Of a DNA stretch of 64,000 bases, positions 16,506-25,909 are shown piece after piece. Source of the DNA: an uncultured Cytophagales bacterium (GTDB lineage: Bacteria > Bacteroidota > Bacteroidia > Cytophagales > Thermonemataceae); assembly GCA_938002655.1 (NCBI GenBank), contig CALLAC010000003.1:62001-126000 (forward strand), written 5' to 3'. Made by a program: the position numbers and the translations under genes. The notes under the pieces are model-generated. The model saw only the letters and a list, made by a program, of their open reading frames with translations. It had not been told where the DNA came from and did no database searches. Each line of letters starts with the position of its first letter. Position 1 is the first letter of the stretch.

Positions 16506-17225
16506 TCAATGTAGCTCCAACTCTCTCAAATATAATTGTATTGTATTTTCCAAACCCAGATACAGGGCATCACAAACAAGAGCGTGTCCGATTGAAACTT
16601 CCGCTAAAAATGGGATATTTTTTTTCAAAAAACCGAGGTTTTCAAGGCTTAAATCGTGTCCTGCGTTTACTTCTAAACCAAGATTTTTTGCTAACTCGGC
16701 TGCTTTGATGTACGGTTCAATTGCCTTTTGAGGATTTTCAGGGTAGTAGCGAGCATAAGGTTCGGTATAGAGTTCTATGCGTTTTGCCCCGATTTCTGCT
16801 ACTTTTTCAATATCCTTCAAGTCTGTTTCTACAAAAATAGAAACTCGAATACCTTCTTTTTGCAAAGTATCTACTATTTCCTTCAAAAACTTGCGATTTT
16901 CTGAAACATGCCAACCTGCATTAGAAGTAAGTACATTAGGAGCATCAGGTACAAGCGTTGCTTGGGTAGGCTTTACATGCAAAACCAAATCTAACCAACG
17001 TTTATCAGGATAGCCCTCAATATTGAATTCTGTGTAAATTAGCGGAGCGATATCCAGAACATCTTGATAGCGAATGTGCCGTTCATCAGGGCGAGGATGC
17101 ACCGTAACACCATTTGCACCAAAACGTTGTACATCTTGGGCTACTTTCATAATATTTGGGTTGTTACCTCCTCTTGCATTGCGAAGTGTTGCAAATTTGT
17201 TGATATTTACGCTTAATTTAGTCAT
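16506..17225 (-). CDS. pdxJ: Pyridoxine 5'-phosphate synthase
   Basis: 239 residues, full length. PdxJ condenses 1-deoxy-xylulose 5-phosphate with 3-amino-2-oxopropyl phosphate to give pyridoxine phosphate in the DXP-dependent vitamin B6 route. Family blocks: LSVNINKFATLRNARGGNNP, VTVHPRPDERHIRYQDV, EFNIEGYPDKRWLDLV, TLVPDAP, GIRVSIFVE, RIELYTEPYA, EVNAGHDLSLENL and VSIGHALVCDALYLGL. It is divergent from the MenE-like gene, 34 bases apart, so the two promoters must overlap. Confidence 0.97.
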   Translation of the reverse strand: MTKLSVNINKFATLRNARGGNNPNIMKVAQDVQRFGANGVTVHPRPDERHIRYQDVLDIAPLIYTEFNIEGYPDKRWLDLVLHVKPTQATLVPDAPNVLTSNAGWHVSENRKFLKEIVDTLQKEGIRVSIFVETDLKDIEKVAEIGAKRIELYTEPYARYYPENPQKAIEPYIKAAELAKNLGLEVNAGHDLSLENLGFLKKNIPFLAEVSIGHALVCDALYLGLENTIQLYLRELELH

Positions 17226-17259
17226 ATTTTTTAGACAAAAACAGGATTTTTACAAAATA

Positions 17260-18363
17260 ATGATAAAAATTTTACGAAAACAAACAGATTTTCGCATTTA
17301 TTACAAAGAAAACTCTTGGAGCAAACAAGATTGCCTGCTCTTTACCAAAGACGAAAACTTGCCACACTGGGTAAACCAAATTTTAGAATTTTGTAAAGAT
17401 TGGTTGAGCGAAAAAGAGATTTTTAGTTTTCAGACTTCAGGCTCTACGGGAACGCCCAAAACCATTCAGGCAAGCCGAAAGCAATTACTAGCAAGTGTAA
17501 CACTTACACAAAAAGCCTTTCAGCTCAAAGGAGGTGAAGTCGCTTTGCTGTGCTTGCCTACCGAATTTATTGCAGGCAAAATGATGCTTATCCGTGGAAT
17601 AGAACTGGCTTGGCATATTATTTTACAAGAGCCTCAAAGCAATCCTCTGCAAAATTTAGAAGTAAGCCGAAAAATTGATTTTGCCGCTCTTGTTCCATTG
17701 CAAATGCAACATATTTTAGAACAAACTCCTGAAAAAATTAACCGCCTTTTTCATAAACACAGCAGTATTATTTTAGGAGGAGCAAGTCTTGCTCATTCTT
17801 TGGAAAAGAGAATTGAAAAGCTAAAAGTTCCGATTTTTCATACTTATGGAATGACCGAAACCCTTTCGCATATTGCTATTCGTGCCTTGAACGGTAAAGA
17901 GAAAAGTGATTTTTTTCAGACCTTGGAAGGAGTAAAAGTTCGTTTAGATAAACGAGGTTGCCTCTGTATTACTTCCCCAACCACTGATTTTCAAGAAATT
18001 ATTACCAATGATATAGCTGAAATTTTACCAAATGGTACTTTCAGAATCATAGGACGAACGGATAATGTTATCAACAGTGGCGGAGTAAAAATTCAATTAG
18101 AAATGGTAGAAAAAATTGTGGAAAAAGTTTTTGCAACAGAAAATATCAACAATCGTTTCTTTTGTATGGGGATACCCGATGAAAAATTGGGACAAAAACT
18201 AGTACTCTGTGTGGAAAACGCTCTTTGGAATGTGGAAAAGGAGGAAAAGATAATAAATAAAATTGCTCAGCTTGCCACCAACAAATATTATGTACCCAAA
18301 TCTATTCTCTATAAAAGCCGTTTTGAGCAAACTCCTACGGGCAAGATTAAAAGAATTTTGTAA
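17260..18363 (+). CDS. AMP-binding acyl-CoA ligase, MenE-like (o-succinylbenzoate-CoA ligase)
   Basis: 367 residues from the ATG at 17260; the open frame further upstream runs antisense through pdxJ and is not used. Adenylate-forming motifs are FQTSGSTGTPKTIQ (P-loop), HTYGMTETLSHIA, GRTDNVINSGGVKIQ and the catalytic C-terminal Lys in TPTGKIKR. The compact size and lack of an N-terminal extension fit MenE of the menaquinone pathway in Bacteroidota, which activates o-succinylbenzoate with CoA. No other men genes are in view, so the substrate is inferred. It converges with the next gene with a 1-base gap. Confidence 0.8.
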   Translation: MIKILRKQTDFRIYYKENSWSKQDCLLFTKDENLPHWVNQILEFCKDWLSEKEIFSFQTSGSTGTPKTIQASRKQLLASVTLTQKAFQLKGGEVALLCLPTEFIAGKMMLIRGIELAWHIILQEPQSNPLQNLEVSRKIDFAALVPLQMQHILEQTPEKINRLFHKHSSIILGGASLAHSLEKRIEKLKVPIFHTYGMTETLSHIAIRALNGKEKSDFFQTLEGVKVRLDKRGCLCITSPTTDFQEIITNDIAEILPNGTFRIIGRTDNVINSGGVKIQLEMVEKIVEKVFATENINNRFFCMGIPDEKLGQKLVLCVENALWNVEKEEKIINKIAQLATNKYYVPKSILYKSRFEQTPTGKIKRIL

Positions 18364-18364
18364 A

Positions 18365-19060
18365 CTACCAATCGGGCAGGTTTGTACTTGCAGACGTAGA
18401 AGGTATTTTTTTCTGAAAATATTTACGTAACAACTCTTGTTCCTGATTGGTAATGGCTTCTAAAAGTTCATTTTGATTTTTATTTTCTTTGAACAAAGGC
18501 ACTTCTACAATGGTATCAAGTGGCATGGAAAAAGGCGAAGGATTTGCCTTATCTTTCAACGGAGGAGCATTTTTTTGAGCGATTTTTTTGAGTAATTCGT
18601 AATTGAAGCGAGCATTTTCATTATTTTCTGCAAGATAAAGCGATTGTTTGTAGGTGTGTAAGGCTGAATCTAAGGCTTGAGGAGCGGTAAGAAAGATAAT
18701 ATTACCCATTTGAGCTCTGGCCTGCGACCGCCATTCTGCTGATTTCGTAGAACGAGCCAGCGAATCATAAAAACGCAAGGCTAATTTTTTCTGATTGAGT
18801 TCGTAGTAAGCACTTGCTAAATTCCATAAATTTTCCTCTTTTTGAGCAGAGTCTAATAGCATAAGATGAAAAGTCTTCGAAATAATTTCTTTGGGCTGAT
18901 TGTACAATTCCGCTAATCTGTTTCTGATTTTATTTGCCTCTGCTATTTTTTGAGGTGAAAATCCCCATACGTAAAAATAAATCCAGTAAAAAGCACCTAA
19001 ACTTGCTAAAAGAACTAATGCAATGCGTATTTTTTTTAAGGTATTCTTAGGTTCGTTCAA
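18365..19060 (-). CDS. Membrane-anchored TPR-like protein
   Basis: 231 residues starting at a TTG (19060): no ATG exists in the open frame, which begins only 12 bases earlier, and the upstream gene stops 5 bases before the TTG. One membrane helix (about 12-30) is followed by TPR-type helices (about 60-165), then a Pro-rich linker and a charged C-terminus ending SASTNLPDW. Size and layout recall BatC-type proteins, but no Bat partners are present. Translation probably depends on re-initiation after the upstream gene. Confidence 0.65.
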   Translation of the reverse strand: MNEPKNTLKKIRIALVLLASLGAFYWIYFYVWGFSPQKIAEANKIRNRLAELYNQPKEIISKTFHLMLLDSAQKEENLWNLASAYYELNQKKLALRFYDSLARSTKSAEWRSQARAQMGNIIFLTAPQALDSALHTYKQSLYLAENNENARFNYELLKKIAQKNAPPLKDKANPSPFSMPLDTIVEVPLFKENKNQNELLEAITNQEQELLRKYFQKKIPSTSASTNLPDW

Positions 19061-19064
19061 AGCA

Positions 19065-19568
19065 CTATGCTTTTATTTTTTTAGTTTTAAGTGAAGGAGT
19101 TTGCGTAGTTACTTGCATGGGCTGTTTTTCAGCAAGAGTGTCTGAATTGAGTGTAACTTTTTTGGTTTTTTTCCCATTCTCAGTCGATTTTTTTTCTTGT
19201 AAGTGATTTTTTTGCTTTGCTGTATTTTTGGCAACTTTCTTTATTGCAGGCTCTTGTTCGCTTTGCTGTTCTTTTTCTTGCACGATATTTTCTTGCGTTT
19301 TTGGCACTTCTGTATCGTTTTGTTCGTTTCCTTTTATTTCAGAACTAAAAAATATATTTTTCCCCTCAAAGAGCTCTTTTCGCATATCAAACAAAAAATT
19401 TACAAATTTTTCTTCACTTACAATAATTCTTACAGGAAAGAGAAAAGGTAATTTGTAGGCTTCTCTTAAAAAATTCTTAACAGTATTATCACTCAACTCC
19501 TGAATTGCCTGAGTACGCTCTTCTACAAATTTCTTGATAGCAGGTAAATGCTTTAATAGCTCTTTCAT
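19065..19568 (-). CDS. Protein with low-complexity Lys/Gln/Glu tail, function unknown
   Basis: 167 residues. The first 75 look folded and helical (MKELLKHLPAIKKFVEERT onwards). The remaining 90 are low-complexity, rich in Lys, Glu, Gln and Thr, and probably disordered. There is no signal peptide. It is the first gene of a two-gene unit with the TPR-like protein and has a clear promoter at 19607-19638. I recognise no family. Confidence 0.6.
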   Translation of the reverse strand: MKELLKHLPAIKKFVEERTQAIQELSDNTVKNFLREAYKLPFLFPVRIIVSEEKFVNFLFDMRKELFEGKNIFFSSEIKGNEQNDTEVPKTQENIVQEKEQQSEQEPAIKKVAKNTAKQKNHLQEKKSTENGKKTKKVTLNSDTLAEKQPMQVTTQTPSLKTKKIKA

Positions 19569-19606
19569 AAAGATTTATTTTTAAGAAAAGTTTACAAAAT
19601 TTTTTG

Positions 19607-19638
19607 CAAAAATAGAAAATTCTTTTGAAAGTCTCAAA
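19607..19638 (-). promoter_or_regulatory. Promoter of the 19065-19568 / 18365-19060 unit
   Basis: On the minus strand TTTG (19635-19638) and TATTTTTG (19607-19614) are separated by exactly 20 bases, a full match to the Bacteroidota consensus, 39 bases before the ATG. Confidence 0.72.
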
Positions 19639-19762
19639 TAAAAAAATACGTAGAATGAAAAAATTTTTTTTGTAATTTTTTTTGAAAAATTACATTTTTT
19701 TTGGAGATTTGAAAAAAAAATTAAACTTGCAATCCAGAACTATATAAATCTACAAAAAGAAA

Positions 19763-21328
19763 ATGAAAAATCTCATACTTGCTTTTATTTTTTTTGTTTC
19801 AATTCCTTGCTTAGCACAAAGTGAACAAGAATTGTTCCAACGAAGATATAATCGTTTGTTGGAAGATAGAATTCGCTCTCTAGAAAACAATTATCGATAT
19901 CAAATAGAAAATTTACAAGCTCAAATTTCATTACTTTCAGCCAAAGACACCATCCAACAAAAGCAATTACTTGATATTTTGCAATTCTATATAACTCAAA
20001 TTGATAAGAAATATGAGGAAGAACTTCATAGCTTAAAAAAACAGCGAGACGAACGAAAAAACGAAATTGGACAAATTGTACAAAACCATACTTCTTTACT
20101 CCAACAGCAAATTAACCAACAAGCATCTATGTTACTTTTCGGAGGTCTAGGTATTGTAGCTCTATGTGTGGTGCTTTTCTTTGTGGCTCTAAAAATACTC
20201 AAAGACCAACAAGAACGCCAGATGAAAAGCTTTGTTTGTGAGCAACAAAATGAACTCAAAACACAGCTTTCCGTAGTTTTGAAAGATATCTTGCACAAAG
20301 AACTGAAAAATTGGCAAGCTACGCAAAGTTCAAATAACAGCGAATATGAAAGCCTATTGTCATCGCTTAAAAATAAAATAGCTGATTTAGAAACACAGCT
20401 CAATCGTCAGAATACTGAAAGTAAAACTATTACTACTGCCCACGAACCTTCTACTACCGAAACAGAAAAAACCACCCCCATAGAAATTTTCACCATTACC
20501 GAAATCAATACTACAAACCCCAACGAGAAAAAAATAGAAAAAGAAATCATAGAAAACGAAAGCGAGCCAATATCCCAAAAACCTCTATTTCATAACAACC
20601 GAGAATGGGTTGATGCGATTGAGCAAAAAATCAATGAATCTCTGAAAGAAGAAGACATTACTGAAATAGCCAGCGAAGAAATTATAGAGGAGGTTATTTA
20701 CGAAAAAGATACCCTTCAGCCTACAACCGAAAGCCAAACAGCCACCACTGAAACAGAAAATACACAACCTATTCATAATTCTGAATATGATAGTCTTATA
20801 GCTCAAGCTATGATAGCTTACGAAAACAAAGATTTTCCGAAAGCTATTGCTCTTTACAGCAAGGCTATAGAAATACATCCTGACTATCTGGCTTACACAC
20901 GCAGAGCCAATTGCTATTATATTCTTAAAAAATACGACCAAGCCGCAGAAGACTACGAAAAAGCTATTCGCCTTAAAAAAGACTTTGTTCCTGCATACAA
21001 CAACGCCATTGAAATCTATATTCTTACCGACAATTTTTTCCAAGCTCTTACACTACTTGAACGTTTAGCTCCTATCGAGAAATCGCACAGCCATAAAGCA
21101 GTTGAGCTTTATCTCAAGCTCATTGCTCAAAAGGGTTTAATGCAAAATACTGAAAAAACAGAAAGAGAACTTGATGAACTCCTACGTGAAAACTTTACTT
21201 TTAATTTTTCTGTAAAAGAAATAGAAGATTGGCTTCTTACTGCCGATATTGATGCCACCGATAAAAAACTTATTCGCGTAAAAACCGAACTTTTGAAACT
21301 AAAAAGAGAATACGCCAGCGTAGCTTAA
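19763..21328 (+). CDS. Coiled-coil, single-membrane-helix TPR protein, function unknown
   Basis: 521 residues: signal peptide (MKNLILAFIFFVSIPCLAQ), coiled coil (about 22-115), a membrane helix (about 123-145, with GGLGIVALCVVLFFVALKIL), a second coiled coil, a long acidic Thr/Glu-rich linker (about 215-335), then three TPRs (about 345-445; YENKDFPKAIALYSKAIEI is the first). The layout puts one coiled coil outside the inner membrane and the TPRs inside. Only one base separates its stop from the flavin reductase start, so the two are co-transcribed. Confidence 0.7.
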   Translation: MKNLILAFIFFVSIPCLAQSEQELFQRRYNRLLEDRIRSLENNYRYQIENLQAQISLLSAKDTIQQKQLLDILQFYITQIDKKYEEELHSLKKQRDERKNEIGQIVQNHTSLLQQQINQQASMLLFGGLGIVALCVVLFFVALKILKDQQERQMKSFVCEQQNELKTQLSVVLKDILHKELKNWQATQSSNNSEYESLLSSLKNKIADLETQLNRQNTESKTITTAHEPSTTETEKTTPIEIFTITEINTTNPNEKKIEKEIIENESEPISQKPLFHNNREWVDAIEQKINESLKEEDITEIASEEIIEEVIYEKDTLQPTTESQTATTETENTQPIHNSEYDSLIAQAMIAYENKDFPKAIALYSKAIEIHPDYLAYTRRANCYYILKKYDQAAEDYEKAIRLKKDFVPAYNNAIEIYILTDNFFQALTLLERLAPIEKSHSHKAVELYLKLIAQKGLMQNTEKTERELDELLRENFTFNFSVKEIEDWLLTADIDATDKKLIRVKTELLKLKREYASVA

Positions 21329-21329
21329 T

Positions 21330-22214
21330 ATGAGTATCAAAACTGTCTCCCCACAAGAAGTCAGCATCGCTGATTTTCATAGCATTTTACTTTCTGCTGT
21401 TGCTCCTCGTCCTATTGCCTTTGCAAGCACTCTTGATAGCGAAGGCAATATCAATCTCAGTCCTTTTAGTTTTTTCAATGCTTTTGGAGCCAATCCCCCA
21501 ATCTTGATTTTCTCACCCGCTCGTCGTGTTCGTGATAATACCACCAAACATACTCTGGAAAATGTTCGCCAAGTTCCCGAAGTAGTGATAAATATGGTCA
21601 ACTATGCGATGGTAGAGCAAACCTCCCTTGCCAGCACCGAATACGATAAAGGTGTAAATGAGTTTATCAAAGCAGGCTTTACCCAAGTTCCTTCGGTGCT
21701 TATCAAGCCTCCACGCGTAGGCGAAAGTCCTGTGGCTTTTGAGTGTAAGGTATTACAAATTATAGAAACAGGCTCGCAAGGTGGTGCAGGAAACTTAGTA
21801 ATTTGTGAGGTTCTCTTGGCTCACATCAAAGAAGAAATTCTAGACTCAAAGGGTAAAATTGATACCCGAAAAATTGATTTAGTTGGCAGAATGGGCGGTG
21901 AGTGGTATTGTCGTGCTAATGGTGAGGCTCTTTTTGAAATCCCCAAGCCCCTTACTAGCAAAGGCATAGGTATTGACCAACTTCCCGAAACCATACGCAA
22001 TAGCTCCGTACTTACAGGTAATAACTTAGGCAGGCTTGCTAATGTAGAAAAATTACCTACTGCCGAAGAAGTTCAGAGGTTTCAAGATGAGCGTTTGCAG
22101 GCCATTCAACAAAAATTTTCAGGCATAGAGCTAATCAGGCAAACGCATCTGTACGCACAAGAACTTTTGCAAGCAGGAAAAATCCAAGAGGCTTGGCGAG
22201 TGCTTTTGAAATAA
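21330..22214 (+). CDS. Flavin reductase family protein (FMN-binding split barrel)
   Basis: 294 residues. The DIM6/NtaB-type flavin reductase-like domain covers about 15-200: RPIAFASTLDSEGNINLSP, FFNAFGANPPILIFSPARR and EVVINMVNYAMVEQ. These proteins bind FMN and reduce it with NAD(P)H, often for a partner monooxygenase. None is visible, and the long C-terminal extension (about 95 residues) is typical of the Bacteroidota subgroup of unknown partner. The start follows the preceding stop after one base. Confidence 0.87.
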   Translation: MSIKTVSPQEVSIADFHSILLSAVAPRPIAFASTLDSEGNINLSPFSFFNAFGANPPILIFSPARRVRDNTTKHTLENVRQVPEVVINMVNYAMVEQTSLASTEYDKGVNEFIKAGFTQVPSVLIKPPRVGESPVAFECKVLQIIETGSQGGAGNLVICEVLLAHIKEEILDSKGKIDTRKIDLVGRMGGEWYCRANGEALFEIPKPLTSKGIGIDQLPETIRNSSVLTGNNLGRLANVEKLPTAEEVQRFQDERLQAIQQKFSGIELIRQTHLYAQELLQAGKIQEAWRVLLK

Positions 22215-22227
22215 AGTTCTCTGGCTT

Positions 22228-22765
22228 ATGGTAAATATGCTTTGCAAAAATTGTAATAGCGAACTGCCCGCTGATGCCAAATTTTGTTCTCATTGCAGAT
22301 ACCCTATCCGACTAAAAAGAATTAACAAAGCCTATTTTTTGATGAAATTTCACAAATTTTCAATTTTGAAAAAGGCTTTTTATTCACGATAAAAGTACTT
22401 TCACTAAACTCACCCTAAATATCAAGATTTTTACCACTGAAAATAAAATCCGTCTTGTAAAACCTATCTCTTTTTTGATAATTTGTTCTGTTTTTTATGC
22501 TCTTGCTAGCAAGTTTTTGGGCTTTGATACAAGTAAGGTTGAAGTAAAAGCTGATGACGCAGATATGCCCAATTTCGCTCAAATTATATCCGAAAATTAT
22601 GAGTATGCCAATATAGTTTATTGTATTCACAGCCCATTTTTCGACGAGGGAAAACCTTTGAGTTACATAAAAGCCTTATTGGCTCGAATTACAGCTTTTT
22701 TAATAGTTACTATTTTAACTGCCATAGGGATTGTTTTGTATTACTTTCTTTTCAAAAGTAGGTAA
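22228..22765 (+). pseudogene. Frameshifted zinc-ribbon / DUF3667-like membrane protein gene
   Basis: Frame 1 from the ATG at 22228 gives a zinc ribbon (LCKNCNSELPADAKFCSHC), then a stop at 22390. A second frame continues with SLFFDEISQIFNFEKGFLF and TIKVLSL to a stop near 22421. A third continues with FTTENKIRLVKPISFLI and two membrane helices to 22765 (IKALLARITAFLIVTILTA). The pieces read in the order of DUF3667-type proteins: zinc ribbon, then a membrane part with the FDxGFLYTIK segment. At least two frame breaks and a shortened C-terminus point to a decayed gene, although sequencing errors in T and A runs cannot be excluded. Confidence 0.6.
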
Positions 22766-22773
22766 TGTTTTTC

Positions 22774-24660
22774 TTACCCCATAGTTCCGCCTTTTCGTAA
22801 TTCTTCTACTGTTTTGCGTAGTGTGATAATTTCTTTATCCTTTTCCTGAATAGCAAAAGCCATTGAGGCTTCTTTATTTTTGAGTTTTTCAAACGCCGCT
22901 CTCACTTCCTCGTATTGTTTTTCTAACTTTTTATAGTTTTCTTGGCTAATATCCAAAGAGGCTTGTAGCTGGCTTTTCTGTTCGGAAAGCATACGCTCTT
23001 TGGCAGTCATTTCTGCCATTTTTCTTTCATACTCTTCTGTTAATTTCTGATAGGCTTCGGCAGTTTCTTTTTCGCGTCTTTGCAAAACCTCTTGGGTAGA
23101 TGCCAGCTCTTCTACATTTTGCCTCATTTCTTCCTCTTGGGCTTGCATTCTTTGAGCATATTCAGTAGCTTCTTTGTAGAGCCGTTCTGTTTCCTGATTG
23201 ATACGAATAGCCGCAATGGTGGTAGCCGTACTTTCTGCAATTTTCTTCACAAACTCAATTTCATAATCTTTCAGTTTTTGGAAAGACGCTATTTCAATAG
23301 CTCCGTAAATTTCTTTCTGATCCATTAGGGGTACAATAAGTAAATTACGAGGAGGGGCATCGCCTAAACCCGAAGTAATACGAATGTAGTTTTCAGGAAC
23401 TTCGGTAAGATTGATAACAGCTTTTTCTAAAACAGCCTGAGCTAATAGTCCATCGTCCAAATCGATGATTTCTTCTTCAAAACGGCGACGGTCGTAGGCA
23501 TAACAGGCTTCCAATTTCAAATACTTTTTACCTCTTTCTTCAAGGAGCGAATAAAAGCCCATCTGGTTTACATTAAGGTATTGTACCAAATTGTAGGTAA
23601 TGGCATAGGCAAACTCTTCGAAGGAGGGATATTGCTTACGCAAAATATCATTGAAAAGAGCTATTCCAGTATTTACCCAAGTTCTCTTTTCACTTTCATC
23701 ATCAATGCTTTTTAGGCTATCACGCATCCGTATGAGAGCTATTACGAGCTTATCTTGCTCATTTTTAGCTTTTAACTCAACATCGAACTTATGATTTCCT
23801 ATTGCAGTAGCAAATTCAGTAGCTTTTCGTAGGCTATCCGAAAGCCTGTTGATATCTTCGGCAAGTATTCCCAACTCATCTTTTTGCTTGAAGTGCAAAT
23901 GAACCGAAAAATCACCTGATGCAACACTACGAATAGCCTTAGCAATTTTGCGAATAGGTACAACTACATTCACTGAAAATTGCCAATAAACAAACACAAA
24001 AAGGACAACATATCCAAGAAATATCAAAGCTATTTGGGTATTATTACGGTTTTTTACAGTATAAAAATCTTCCCAAAGCAAATCGCCCAATTCACTATTT
24101 TGTGTAAAAAGGCTGATCGTATTATCCTGAATGAAACCCATCGCCTGCCTGCGATTCTGATTGGGCACACGTTTCACTGTGTAAGTGATTTGCCCTGCCG
24201 CAAGCGTACTATCTATTTGTGTAACTTCGGTAGATTGCGTAAGAACAGCCAACAAATTTTCTCTATAAGTTCCCCATAATTGCTTGATTTCATTTAGTTT
24301 AGAGCGAGTTTTCCCTTTTACAGGGCTTACAGGAACACGTTTGTTCAAGATTTCAATGGTTCCGCCGTTTTCAAGTAGGTCTAAATTGTACTGATACTCA
24401 TTGATAGCTATTTCCAACTCCTTTTTGTAACTTTCATTTCCTTGAAAAACTGAAAAAGCCAAAAAACCAAATTTTTGAGCAATTACTTCATTTCTTTGCG
24501 TCACTTCTATTCCCGAAGTGCTATTTGCCAGATTTATCTCTTCGTAGCTAATGAGAGCATAATTGATAATAGTAAGTACCAACACTATTCCCAAGAATAT
24601 GAGTAGCTTCACCTGCAAATTCAGCGACTGAATACGCGTAATGAGGTTTTCTTTCGCCAT
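22774..24660 (-). CDS. HAMP-GAF transmembrane sensor with coiled-coil end and no output domain
   Basis: 628 residues. A membrane helix at about 15-37 and another at about 205-228 enclose a periplasmic sensor region. A HAMP domain (VVVPIRKIAKAIRSVASGDF) and a second HAMP-like repeat come next, then a GAF domain (about 335-490; with NLLIVPLMDQKEIYGAIEIA), and a long coiled coil to the end. No histidine kinase, cyclase, phosphatase or MCP hairpin is visible. Similar stand-alone HAMP-GAF proteins occur in Cytophagales. Its partner and ligand are unknown. Confidence 0.8.
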   Translation of the reverse strand: MAKENLITRIQSLNLQVKLLIFLGIVLVLTIINYALISYEEINLANSTSGIEVTQRNEVIAQKFGFLAFSVFQGNESYKKELEIAINEYQYNLDLLENGGTIEILNKRVPVSPVKGKTRSKLNEIKQLWGTYRENLLAVLTQSTEVTQIDSTLAAGQITYTVKRVPNQNRRQAMGFIQDNTISLFTQNSELGDLLWEDFYTVKNRNNTQIALIFLGYVVLFVFVYWQFSVNVVVPIRKIAKAIRSVASGDFSVHLHFKQKDELGILAEDINRLSDSLRKATEFATAIGNHKFDVELKAKNEQDKLVIALIRMRDSLKSIDDESEKRTWVNTGIALFNDILRKQYPSFEEFAYAITYNLVQYLNVNQMGFYSLLEERGKKYLKLEACYAYDRRRFEEEIIDLDDGLLAQAVLEKAVINLTEVPENYIRITSGLGDAPPRNLLIVPLMDQKEIYGAIEIASFQKLKDYEIEFVKKIAESTATTIAAIRINQETERLYKEATEYAQRMQAQEEEMRQNVEELASTQEVLQRREKETAEAYQKLTEEYERKMAEMTAKERMLSEQKSQLQASLDISQENYKKLEKQYEEVRAAFEKLKNKEASMAFAIQEKDKEIITLRKTVEELRKGGTMG

Positions 24661-24778
24661 TGATTTTTCAGTTTTTCAAAGCAAAATTCGTAATTTTTTG
24701 CAGAAAACAAAGCAAACCCAAATTTTTTATACAAAAGCAAAAAGAATAAGCACCAAAATTTACCCAAAGAAGCCCTTT

Positions 24779-25909
24779 TTACAATTTTTGCATAATCTGT
24801 GGGATAATTTTATTTTTCCATTGCAAGAAGTTATTCTCGGCGATATGTTTGCGAGCCTTGCGAACTAGCCATAAATAGAAACGCAAATTCTGAATACTGG
24901 CTATTTGCGAAGCAAGTATTTCTTTGGAAATCATCAAGTGCCTCAAATAAGCTTTTGTATAAAAACCGCTAATCTCTCCACCTAAAACTTCGTCAATAGG
25001 GCTGAAATCATTTTTCCACTTTTCATTACGAATATTGATAATACCCTGTGTAGTGAAAAGCATACCATTGCGAGCATTTCGGGTAGGCATTACGCAATCA
25101 AACATATCTATGCCCAAAGCAATACTTTCTAAAATATTGGCAGGTGTGCCTACGCCCATTAGATAGCGAGGTTTATCAGTGGGTAATATATCACACACAA
25201 ATTCTGTAATTTCATACATTTTCTCGGCAGGTTCTCCAACAGCAAGCCCACCTATAGCATTTCCTTCGCGTTCCAGAGAAGCAACCAACTCGGCAGACTG
25301 CTGACGCAAATCTTTGAATACACTACCTTGCACTATCGGAAATAATGCCTGCCTATATCCGTACAAACCTGTGGTTTTATCTACATGCTCGCAGCATCGT
25401 TTAAGCCATTTATGCGTAAGCAAGAGCGATTTTTGGGCATAGCTATACTCACAAGGATAAGGCGGACACTCATCAAAAGCCATCACAATATCTGCCCCTA
25501 TTATCCGCTGAATATCTATTACACTTTCAGGGGTAAAAAAATGATAAGAGCCATCAATATGCGATTTGAATTTCACTCCCTCTTCTGTTATTTTTCTATT
25601 TTCTGCTAAGGAATACACCTGATAGCCCCCGCTATCGGTAAGTATAGGCTTATTCCAACCTGTAAACTTATGCAATCCACCTGCATTTTGTAAAATCTCT
25701 AATCCTGGGCGTAAATAAAGATGATACGTATTGCCCAAAATAATTTCTGCTTGTATATCTTGGTGCAACTCTCGGAAATGTACAGCTTTCACTGTGCCTG
25801 CCGTACCTACAGGCATAAAAATAGGTGTTTCTATTGTTCCGTGGTCGGTATGGATACGCCCCAAACGAGCTTTGCAAGAGCTATCAGTATGTAATAGTTC
25901 GAAAGTCAT
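24779..25909 (-). CDS. tgt: Queuine tRNA-ribosyltransferase (Tgt) lacking the zinc-site cysteines
   Basis: 376 residues, full length. Tgt exchanges G34 of GUN tRNAs for preQ1. The TIM-barrel motifs are intact: TDSGGYQVYSL (substrate Asp), FDECPPYPC, GGLAVGEPAEKMYE and DCVMPTRNARNGMLFT (nucleophile Asp). The normal zinc motif CxCxxC...H is not: before AYLRHL the sequence reads LGGEISGFYTK, and the zinc His of the IHNL segment is Gln (SIQNLRFYL). The fold is otherwise complete, so it is probably active but zinc-free. Confidence 0.92.
   Translation of the reverse strand: MTFELLHTDSSCKARLGRIHTDHGTIETPIFMPVGTAGTVKAVHFRELHQDIQAEIILGNTYHLYLRPGLEILQNAGGLHKFTGWNKPILTDSGGYQVYSLAENRKITEEGVKFKSHIDGSYHFFTPESVIDIQRIIGADIVMAFDECPPYPCEYSYAQKSLLLTHKWLKRCCEHVDKTTGLYGYRQALFPIVQGSVFKDLRQQSAELVASLEREGNAIGGLAVGEPAEKMYEITEFVCDILPTDKPRYLMGVGTPANILESIALGIDMFDCVMPTRNARNGMLFTTQGIINIRNEKWKNDFSPIDEVLGGEISGFYTKAYLRHLMISKEILASQIASIQNLRFYLWLVRKARKHIAENNFLQWKNKIIPQIMQKL

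Noticed and set aside
507-19060. Bat aerotolerance operon (BatC/BatE-like TPR/SH3 proteins)
   Set aside because: No MoxR, BatA, BatB or BatD beside either gene; the resemblance is only in domain layout.
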